This document shows positions 45,962 through 52,099 of a stretch of DNA of 64,000 nt, in pieces. How positions within the stretch are numbered: position 1 is the stretch's first letter; the number at the start of each line of letters is the position of its first letter. Position numbers and translations under genes: made by a program. The stretch is from Jejuia sp047345485 (GTDB lineage Bacteria > Bacteroidota > Bacteroidia > Flavobacteriales > Flavobacteriaceae): the NCBI RefSeq assembly GCF_047345485.1, contig NZ_JBLFEN010000001.1, forward strand, positions 620,001 to 684,000, in the 5' to 3' direction. The notes under the pieces were generated by a model. It made no database searches. It was not told the origin of the DNA and worked only from the letters and a program-made list of their open reading frames with translations.

Positions 45962-46333
45962 ATGATAAACAGTGATAAATTTATAAAAAGGCTTCAAAAA
46001 GTCATTGAATATTACGGTGAATCAGCGTCTTCTTTTGCCGAAAAAATAGGTGTTCAACGCTCTAGTATTTCGCATATATTATCTGGAAGAAACAAGCCCA
46101 GTTTAGAATTTGTTTTAAAAGTTTTATCTGCTTTTCCTGAGGTAGAATTATATTGGTTATTAAATGGTAAAGGCACTTTTCCTAAAACTATATTAGAAGA
46201 AAACACACCACCTACTCCTATCATTAAAAATATTACAAAAGAAATTATTACACCTAAACCTTCGCACCAAAAAACAATTGATCGCATTGTTATTTTTTAT
46301 TCTGACGGAAGCTTTGAAAACTTCGAAAAATAA
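45962..46333 (+). CDS. XRE-family helix-turn-helix regulator
   Basis: The 123-residue protein has a Cro/CI-type HTH in its first 60 residues (ASSFAEKIGVQRSSISHILS followed by GRNKPSLEFVLKVL). A short tail rich in Pro and Thr ends with IVIFYSDGSFENFEK. It is divergent from the M14 peptidase gene. Matching palindromes in both promoter regions suggest that it controls itself and the peptidase, which is inference. Confidence 0.9.
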   Translation: MINSDKFIKRLQKVIEYYGESASSFAEKIGVQRSSISHILSGRNKPSLEFVLKVLSAFPEVELYWLLNGKGTFPKTILEENTPPTPIIKNITKEIITPKPSHQKTIDRIVIFYSDGSFENFEK

Positions 46334-46370
46334 ACTTGTAGTTTGTAGCTTTGCATTAAATATCTTTGAA

Positions 46371-46742
46371 ATGCAAAAAATACCACTAGTACTGTTTTTA
46401 TTTATTTTTACATCGTGCTACCAAGTAGAACGCAATTGTAAAAACTACAAAACGGGTCATTTTATAAGCGAATCAGTTTTAAATGGAGAAACTTACAAAT
46501 CTGAATTTATACGCACAGGAAGTTTACAAATTGAAACCTACCAGGACCACGAAGACTCATCTGAAGTGCGCTGGATAAATAATTGTGAAGTTATTTTTAA
46601 AACCATAAACCCAAAAAACATGGCCGAACGTAAAGATGTGCATCTGAAAATACTAACCACAACAGATTCTAGCTATACATTTGAATACTCCTACGTAGGT
46701 GAAATTAATAAAGCTAAAGGTACTGCTTACAAGAAAAACTAA
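46371..46742 (+). CDS. Small conserved lipoprotein of unknown function
   Basis: Starting at ATG 46371 the protein has 123 residues with a lipoprotein signal (VLFLFIFTSC, acylated Cys16). The folded part contains CKNYKTGHFISESVLNGE, VRWINNCEVIFKTINPKNM and SSYTFEYSYVGEINKAKGT. An upstream extension from 46278 would overlap the XRE gene and spoil the signal peptide, so it was rejected. I recall similar flavobacterial lipoproteins, some mislabelled in databases, but no function. It ends convergently with the next gene, overlapping by four bases. Confidence 0.8.
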   Translation: MQKIPLVLFLFIFTSCYQVERNCKNYKTGHFISESVLNGETYKSEFIRTGSLQIETYQDHEDSSEVRWINNCEVIFKTINPKNMAERKDVHLKILTTTDSSYTFEYSYVGEINKAKGTAYKKN

Positions 46743-47239
46743 TCAAAAGGGTACAAAAACGACTCTACAGTGTTAAACTCAATAGTTTTATCGTTATTCA
46801 CAAAATAGGTTACAAACACTTCTCCCCAGTACTCACCATCTGAGAAATCTGCCACAATCCATTTATGATTTAACAATTTAACTGTATTGATAAGGATTTT
46901 TCTGCCTTCAGAAGATGCGTATGGCACTACAGGATGTTGCCCACTCACCTCATTTGTACTATAAATTTCATCTTTAATCATTGGTATTAATGCACTTACA
47001 TCATAACCGTCTTTTTCAAAATAACTAATTGCATCTTCATTCCGCTCTAAATTAAAATGTGATTGTTTAATTATTTCCTCGTTAAGTATTTTAATAGAAT
47101 CGGCTAATCGTTTTACTTTGGTTTTAGCAGTATTCAATTTTATATTTCGGTCTTCAATAATACGTTTTGCACTAGCATATTGAAATACTACTAGCAATAA
47201 CGTAAACACAAACAGATACATGAAAATTCTTTGTTTCAT
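46739..47239 (-). CDS. Small exported or membrane-anchored protein of unknown function
   Basis: The 166-residue protein has one N-terminal membrane segment (FMYLFVFTLLLVVFQYASA) followed by a short coiled-coil-like helix (about 25-60). The soluble C-terminal domain has VVPYASSEGRKILINTVKL, WIVADFSDGEYWGEVFVTYF and FNTVESFLYPFD. I do not recognise a function. It follows the metallo-hydrolase gene by three bases on the same strand, so the two are probably co-transcribed. Confidence 0.75.
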   Translation of the reverse strand: MKQRIFMYLFVFTLLLVVFQYASAKRIIEDRNIKLNTAKTKVKRLADSIKILNEEIIKQSHFNLERNEDAISYFEKDGYDVSALIPMIKDEIYSTNEVSGQHPVVPYASSEGRKILINTVKLLNHKWIVADFSDGEYWGEVFVTYFVNNDKTIEFNTVESFLYPFD

Positions 47240-47242
47240 CTT

Positions 47243-48004
47243 TTAAATTGATATTATTAAATTATCATACGCCAAAAACACGTTTTCAGGCAGTTGTTTT
47301 TCCACCTCAGCATGAAACCCCAACAAATGACTAATATGCGTAAGATATGCGCGCTCTGGTTTTATATCGTCTATAAAGGCTAAAGCCTCTTCCAAATTAA
47401 AATGAGAATAGTGAGAATCTACCCTAAGTGCATTTACAACTAGTATTTTTACACCACGAATTTTTTCTTTTTCTTTTTCAGACATATACTTAATATCTGT
47501 AGTATAGCAAAAGTCATTGAAACGAAAACCAAAAACCTTTAATTTAGCATGTAATCCTTTAACAGGCACTACCTCTATATCTTTTAAAACGAATGGTTTA
47601 TTTTTTAACTTAAAAACATCTACCGATGGTGCACCAGGATACTTATTCTCAATTTTAAAAATATAATCAAAACGCTTTTTTAGTGATTTTACAACACGTT
47701 TATGAGCAAATATCGAGATATTACCTTGTTTAAAATAAAAAGGTCTTATATCGTCTAATCCCAATACATGGTCAGAATGTTCATGCGTAAATAAAATACC
47801 ATCTATTTTTTGGCAACCAGATCGCAGCATTTGTTGCCTAAAATCTGGACCACAATCTATAACATAGGTATTATCATCCCATTCAATTAAAACCGATGTT
47901 CTCAAGCGTTTATCCTTACTATCATTACTAAGACAAACAGGATGTTTACTCCCAATTACAGGAACGCCTTGGGATGTGCCAGTACCTAAAAATGTAATCT
48001 TCAA
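47243..48004 (-). CDS. MBL-fold metallo-hydrolase (PhnP-like)
   Basis: The protein of about 253 residues starts KITFLGTGTSQGVPVIGSKH and has the metal-binding motif FTHEHSDHVLGLDDI (HxHxDH). DCGPDFRQQML precedes it, and YLTHISHLLGFH holds further His ligands. This is the PhnP/RNase Z-like group of phosphodiesterases. No ATG exists at the right place; TTG at 48004 puts the start directly before KITFLG, where homologues begin. TTG at 48025 is the alternative and would add seven residues. Probably a cyclic phosphodiesterase, substrate not known. Confidence 0.88.
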   Translation of the reverse strand: MKITFLGTGTSQGVPVIGSKHPVCLSNDSKDKRLRTSVLIEWDDNTYVIDCGPDFRQQMLRSGCQKIDGILFTHEHSDHVLGLDDIRPFYFKQGNISIFAHKRVVKSLKKRFDYIFKIENKYPGAPSVDVFKLKNKPFVLKDIEVVPVKGLHAKLKVFGFRFNDFCYTTDIKYMSEKEKEKIRGVKILVVNALRVDSHYSHFNLEEALAFIDDIKPERAYLTHISHLLGFHAEVEKQLPENVFLAYDNLIISI

Positions 48005-48041
48005 AATGCGCGTTTTACTGTACAAAAATAAGGCTATTTTT

Positions 48042-48071
48042 TTTGTAACCTATGGTTATTTGGTATCTTTA
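48042..48071 (+). promoter_or_regulatory. Putative promoter of the conserved gene at 48100
   Basis: TTTG at 48042-48045 and TATCTTTA at 48064-48071 (one mismatch to TAnnTTTG) are 18 bases apart, a fitting -33/-7 pair, ending 28 bases before the start codon. Confidence 0.45.
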
Positions 48072-48099
48072 CAAAAAATCGTATTAACCTATAAAGCTT

Positions 48100-49581
48100 A
48101 TGGAAATTAGCATACATGGTGATAGAGAATTTGATGATATTCCTTCATTAAAATCTAAAGCCCTTAAAATAAATCTTAATCAGAATATTTACGGCACTTT
48201 CGCTGAGATTGGTGCAGGACAAGAAACTGCAAGACATTTTTTTAGAGCCGGTGGCGCCTCAGGAACCATAGCCAAAGCAATGTCTGCCTATGATAAAGAT
48301 TTTAGTGATGCTATTTATGGTATTGAAGACGACAGGCGTTACGTTACCGAATCTAGACTACGCAAAATGCTATCTCATGAAATGGCGTTAATGGAGGAAC
48401 GTATTACCCGCGATGAAAATCCTGATAAAATTTTCTTCACCTACGCCAATACTGTTGCCACTATAGATTTTGCAAAACAGTTTAAAGGCCATGGATGGGT
48501 TGGTATTAGATACCAAGTAGAAGCTGGTGCCGAATACAATGAAATTATATTGCACGTAAGGTTTAAAGAAACAGATGCAAGACTACAGCAAGAAACCTTA
48601 GGTGTTTTAGGAACTAACTTGATTTATGGAGCGTTTTACAAATATAATGAACCTAAAAAGCTTTTAAGATACCTGTATGACCATTTGGATAAAGATCAAT
48701 TAGAAATAGACACCATTAACTTTTCTGGCCCTGTATTTAAAAATGTAGACAACCGCTTAATGAGTTTACAGCTGGTAAAAAATGGCATGACAGATGCTGT
48801 TGTTTTTGGACCTGATGGCAATAATGTTTTACCTGCTAGAATTTTTTATAAGAAGAATATTTTAGCACTTAGAGGTAGTTTTAGACCCGTTACCAAAGTA
48901 AATATGGCTATGTATAAAAAGTCATACGAAATGTTTATTGCAGAGAACAAAGTTGATGTTAAAAAAACTGTAGTTGTTTTTGAAATTACCCTATCCAACC
49001 TAAGAGCTGAAGGAAAGATAGACGAACAAGATTTTATAGATCGTGCAGATTTACTTTGCGCTCTAGGACAATCAGTTATGATATCTAACTTCCAAGAATA
49101 CTATAAGGTTGTAGAGTACTTTTCTAACTACTCTAAAGCACGAATGGGACTAGCCATGGGTGTAAGTAATTTAGTGGATATTTTTGATGAGAAGTATTAT
49201 CGCCATATAAGCGGTGGAATTCTTGAAGCTTTTGGAAAATTATTCTTTAAAGATTTAAAAGTATACTTATACCCAATGTTTGATCCTGAAACTGGTGAAC
49301 TTATTAATAGTGAAAATCTTAAGGTTTATCCGCGTATGAAAGAGCTTTATAAATTCTTTAAATACAATGGAAAAGTTATTGATATTGAGGAATATGATGA
49401 AAGTATAATGAATATTTTCTCTAGAGAAGTGCTGCAAATGATAGAAACTGGAGCACCAGGTTGGGAAGGTATGCTACCTGAAGGCACTGCAGATTTAATT
49501 AAAGATTACAGGCTCTTTGGTTACACACGACGCCCTTTAAAGCCTTTAACATTAAGACGAAGAACAAACGCAAAAAAGTAA
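48100..49581 (+). CDS. Conserved protein of unknown function
   Basis: The 493-residue soluble protein has no signal peptide. Near its N terminus it has IYGTFAEIGAGQETARHFFRAGGASGTIAKAMSAYDKDFSDA, read as three adjacent short motifs. It also has FTYANTVATIDF, GWVGIRYQVEAGAEYNEIILH and RMGLAMGVSNLVDIFDEKYY. I recall proteins like this as widespread in several phyla and inconsistently labelled (for example as nicotinate-nucleotide adenylyltransferase), but I see no motif proving any activity. It stands alone between a good promoter and a strong terminator. Confidence 0.85.
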   Translation: MEISIHGDREFDDIPSLKSKALKINLNQNIYGTFAEIGAGQETARHFFRAGGASGTIAKAMSAYDKDFSDAIYGIEDDRRYVTESRLRKMLSHEMALMEERITRDENPDKIFFTYANTVATIDFAKQFKGHGWVGIRYQVEAGAEYNEIILHVRFKETDARLQQETLGVLGTNLIYGAFYKYNEPKKLLRYLYDHLDKDQLEIDTINFSGPVFKNVDNRLMSLQLVKNGMTDAVVFGPDGNNVLPARIFYKKNILALRGSFRPVTKVNMAMYKKSYEMFIAENKVDVKKTVVVFEITLSNLRAEGKIDEQDFIDRADLLCALGQSVMISNFQEYYKVVEYFSNYSKARMGLAMGVSNLVDIFDEKYYRHISGGILEAFGKLFFKDLKVYLYPMFDPETGELINSENLKVYPRMKELYKFFKYNGKVIDIEEYDESIMNIFSREVLQMIETGAPGWEGMLPEGTADLIKDYRLFGYTRRPLKPLTLRRRTNAKK

Positions 49582-49604
49582 AAAAAGAGCCAAACGGCTC
49601 TTTT
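49581..49604 (+). terminator. Hairpin terminator after the gene at 48100
   Basis: GAGCC (49587-49591) pairs with GGCTC (49596-49600) over an AAAC loop; flanking A- and T-runs extend the stem. It starts at the last base of the stop codon. Confidence 0.8.
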
Positions 49605-49633
49605 CTTTATTTATGATATGTTAGTATTATATA

Positions 49634-50089
49634 CTAAGCATCAAGTATTTGTGCTGCATGCGCTTTAGTTTTTACTTTGGCAATTACATCTTCTATAATA
49701 CCGTTTTTATCAATAATAAAAGTAGTGCGATGAATACCATCATACTCCTTACCCATAAACTTTTTTGGCCCCCAAACACCAAAAGCGTTAATTACCGCTT
49801 TGTCTTCATCTGCCAATAACGGATATTGAAAACCATACTTGTTTTTAAAATTAGATTGACGTTTAGCACTATCTGCACTTACACCCAATATGTCATACCC
49901 TTGCGCTTGAAAACGATCAAAATTATCATTTAAATCGCATGCTTCGGCTGTACAACCAGGAGTACTAGCTTTAGGGTAAAAGAAAATAACTAACTTTTTC
50001 CCTTTGTAATCACTTAACTGCACTGTATTTCCTTGCTCGTCTAAAGCTTTAAACTCTGGAGCATTATCACCTACTTTTAATGTTGTCAT
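49634..50089 (-). CDS. bcp: Thioredoxin-dependent thiol peroxidase
   Basis: The 151-residue peroxiredoxin of the BCP/PrxQ type has the peroxidatic Cys46 in PKASTPGCTAEACDLND and the resolving Cys51 five residues later. VIFFYPKAS and DILGVSADSAKRQSNF are typical. It reduces hydrogen peroxide and organic peroxides using thioredoxin. The ATG at 50089 (TTLKVGD) was preferred over the ATG two codons upstream at 50095. It is divergent from nth. Confidence 0.94.
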   Translation of the reverse strand: MTTLKVGDNAPEFKALDEQGNTVQLSDYKGKKLVIFFYPKASTPGCTAEACDLNDNFDRFQAQGYDILGVSADSAKRQSNFKNKYGFQYPLLADEDKAVINAFGVWGPKKFMGKEYDGIHRTTFIIDKNGIIEDVIAKVKTKAHAAQILDA

Positions 50090-50115
50090 AACCATTATTT
50101 TGTTTAATTCTTTTA

Positions 50116-50136
50116 TAACTTTGTTTTACAAAAATA
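50116..50136. promoter_or_regulatory. Overlapping divergent -7 elements of nth and bcp
   Basis: TAACTTTG at 50116-50123 on the plus strand (nth) and TATTTTTG at 50129-50136 read on the minus strand (bcp) are both exact TAnnTTTG matches within 21 bases. The two promoters face each other, so they may interfere with each other. Confidence 0.45.
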
Positions 50137-50143
50137 CAACCAA

Positions 50144-50803
50144 ATGACTAAACAAGAAAGTGTAGACTTTGTTATAAAAACGTTAAATGCTATTTATCCG
50201 CATATTCCTATTCCTCTAGATCATAAAGACCCATATACTCTACTAATTGCTGTTTTACTATCTGCGCAAAGCACTGATGTCCGCGTAAATAAAATTACAC
50301 CGTTACTATTTGAAATTGCTGATAATCCGTATGATATGATAAAGCTATCTGTTGAAGAAATAAGAGATATTATTAAGCCCGTTGGCTTATCACCTATGAA
50401 AAGTAAAGGTATTTATGGTTTATCAAAAATTTTAATAGAAAAGCATGACGGCAAAGTACCACAAAGCTTTGAAGCTTTGGAAGAACTTCCAGCCGTGGGG
50501 CACAAAACCGCAAGTGTTGTGATGTCTCAAGCATTTGGAGTGCCAGCATTTCCTGTAGACACGCATATTCATCGCCTTATGTACCGTTGGAATTTAACTA
50601 ATGGTAAAAATGTAGTGCAAACTGAAAAAGACGCCAAACGCTTATTCCCAAGAGAATTATGGAACGATTTGCATTTACAGATTATTTGGTACGGACGCGA
50701 ATATTCTCCTGCCCGCGGTTGGGATTTAGAGAAGGATGTAATAACTAATACTATTGGGAGGAAATCTGTAATAAAGGCGTACTTTAAAAAGAAAAAATCC
50801 TGA
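50144..50803 (+). CDS. nth: Endonuclease III-type DNA glycosylase/AP lyase lacking the iron-sulfur cluster
   Basis: The 219-residue protein has the helix-hairpin-helix ELPAVGHKTASVVM with catalytic Lys121, and FPVDTHIHRLMYRW with Asp139. It therefore should remove oxidised pyrimidines and nick AP sites. The C-terminal region, where E. coli Nth has four cysteines holding [4Fe-4S], reads WYGREYSPARGWDLEKDVIT with no cysteine. Length is otherwise normal. I believe relatives in flavobacteria share this loss, so it is probably a lineage trait rather than damage. Confidence 0.92.
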   Translation: MTKQESVDFVIKTLNAIYPHIPIPLDHKDPYTLLIAVLLSAQSTDVRVNKITPLLFEIADNPYDMIKLSVEEIRDIIKPVGLSPMKSKGIYGLSKILIEKHDGKVPQSFEALEELPAVGHKTASVVMSQAFGVPAFPVDTHIHRLMYRWNLTNGKNVVQTEKDAKRLFPRELWNDLHLQIIWYGREYSPARGWDLEKDVITNTIGRKSVIKAYFKKKKS

Positions 50804-50822
50804 TTTTAAATCAGGATTTTTT
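50792..50822. terminator. Hairpin terminator between nth and the small gene at 50827
   Basis: AAAAAATCCTGATTT (50792-50806) pairs with AAATCAGGATTTTTT (50808-50822). The stem contains the nth stop codon. With A- and T-runs on both sides it can serve the two convergent genes. Confidence 0.8.
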
Positions 50823-50826
50823 AATA

Positions 50827-50973
50827 TCAATTAAGAAGCATTTCGTACTTCTCATGTTTTCCTTTTACAACCTTTAAGGCTTTTGAGTAATTTAAAAGAA
50901 ACTGTATGGTTTCATCCTTAGGCTTCAGGTTTTTTTGTTTTTTAAAAGAATTTTCAGAGTAAATTTTTGCCAT
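50827..50973 (-). CDS. Small basic protein of 48 residues
   Basis: This short gene runs from ATG at 50973 to TGA at 50827. The product is basic and helical, with SFKKQKNLKPKDETIQFLLN and YSKALKVVKGKHEKYEMLLN. It ends just at the hairpin shared with nth, and its codon use matches the neighbours. This looks like one of the short conserved flavobacterial proteins of unknown function. The Lys-rich start might bind nucleic acid or ribosomes, which is a guess. Confidence 0.65.
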   Translation of the reverse strand: MAKIYSENSFKKQKNLKPKDETIQFLLNYSKALKVVKGKHEKYEMLLN

Positions 50974-51278
50974 TTTATCATTTTAAGGGTTAATTCAAAA
51001 TAATAACGCAACAAATTTTTTTATATTGTATAGCCTGAATTTTAAAGCTAATAAGTACGGGCACTGCTTATTTAAACTAGCTAAAAACTTTAAAATATAT
51101 AACTTAACGCATAAAAACGATGTTACCGCATTAGGGATTGCAGTGAAAAGCCCACAGCGAAGTTTTTACGAAGCGAGGACTTGCAACGTAAAGCCCGACC
51201 CGAGCACGTGTTTTACATTAAACTTTATAATGTGTCATCTCGGGGAATGCCCAAATACTACACAACACAATGTTGTGA
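50974..51278. other. Intergenic region with a palindrome-rich repeat
   Basis: These 305 bases contain no convincing gene. The GC-richer part at 51133-51203 is a likely dispersed repeat; the remainder is AT-rich. Confidence 0.5.
51133..51203. repeat. Putative flavobacterial intergenic repeat
   Basis: The segment reads AGGGATTGCAGTGAAAAGCC near its start, then GCGAAG...ACGAAGCGAGGAC, and ends AAAGCCCGACCC. It is much GC-richer than its surroundings. I recall sequences with this AGGGAT...AAAGCCCGACCC frame as common between flavobacterial genes, but copy number could not be checked here. Whether it is transcribed is unknown. Confidence 0.5.
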
Positions 51279-51863
51279 TTAGTTGGTTAAAACGATATTA
51301 TGCTTATCAATGATTTTACGTAAATTAATTAACGCATAACGCATTCTACCTAGCGCGGTATTGATGCTAACGCCAGTACGGTCTGATATTTCTTTAAAAC
51401 TCATATCTTTATATATACGCATAAGTAGCACTTCTTTTTGGTCGTCTGGCAACTCGTCAACCAAACGTCTTACATCGGTTTCTACTTGGGCTTTAATAAT
51501 AGTTTTTTCAGCATTTAAAGCACTGTCACTTAAAACAGAAAATATGCTAAATTCTCCTGAATTATCAAATTTTGGCATTCTATTGCTTTTTCTAAAGTGA
51601 TCGATAACTAGATTATGAGCAATTCGCATCGTCCATGGTAAAAACTTACCTTCTTCATTGTATGCGCCTCTTTTTAAGGTGCGTATCACTTTAATGAAGG
51701 TATCTTGAAAAATATCTTCAGCGATATCCTTATCATATACTTTCGAGTAAATGAAGCTGTAAATACGTTGTTTGTGTCTTTTAATAAGTGTTTCTAGCGC
51801 ACTTTCATGTCCTTTAATATAATTGCTAACTAGGGTAGCGTCTGTGATAAGTTCTTTTTGCAT
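51279..51863 (-). CDS. ECF-type RNA polymerase sigma factor
   Basis: The 194-residue sigma-70 family protein has region 2 (DIAEDIFQDTFIKVIRTL, then MRIAHNLVIDHFRKSNRMP) and region 4 (LMRIYKDMSFKEISDRTGVS followed by INTALGRMRYALINLRKII). This matches the constitution of extracytoplasmic-function sigma factors. No anti-sigma factor gene is adjacent. The 5' leader carries a 15-base inverted repeat at 51883-51897. Confidence 0.92.
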   Translation of the reverse strand: MQKELITDATLVSNYIKGHESALETLIKRHKQRIYSFIYSKVYDKDIAEDIFQDTFIKVIRTLKRGAYNEEGKFLPWTMRIAHNLVIDHFRKSNRMPKFDNSGEFSIFSVLSDSALNAEKTIIKAQVETDVRRLVDELPDDQKEVLLMRIYKDMSFKEISDRTGVSINTALGRMRYALINLRKIIDKHNIVLTN

Positions 51864-51882
51864 AATATTTACTTTTAATGCA

Positions 51883-51897
51883 CGAAGTGATACTTCG
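51883..51897. promoter_or_regulatory. Inverted repeat in the leader of the sigma factor gene
   Basis: CGAAGT (51883-51888) pairs with ACTTCG (51892-51897) over a 3-base GAT spacer, 19 bases upstream of the sigma factor start. It may be an operator or a leader hairpin. Confidence 0.35.
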
Positions 51898-52068
51898 AGA
51901 CTTTGGGGTTATTCGTTTTTTAAAAGTAATATTATACTATAGACGCGTGGTTTTAAGAATTATTAACACTTCAAATATAACAACAATCGTTCCTAAAAAG
52001 CAAAATTAATATGTTTTTTTAACATTTTAGTTAACTATACTTCATTTTTAATGCTCATATAGTTGTAG

Positions 52069-52076
52069 TATCTTTG
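52069..52076 (+). promoter_or_regulatory. Putative -7 promoter element of uvrA
   Basis: TATCTTTG is an exact TAnnTTTG match 23 bases before the uvrA start codon. No clear -33 TTG was seen. Confidence 0.5.
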
Positions 52077-52099
52077 CAAGATTATTTCCTTAAAAACCT

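Noticed and set aside
51026..51313. 95-codon open frame on the plus strand
   Set aside because: It runs through the intergenic repeat and into the 3' end of the sigma factor gene; the translation follows the repeat and not a protein pattern.
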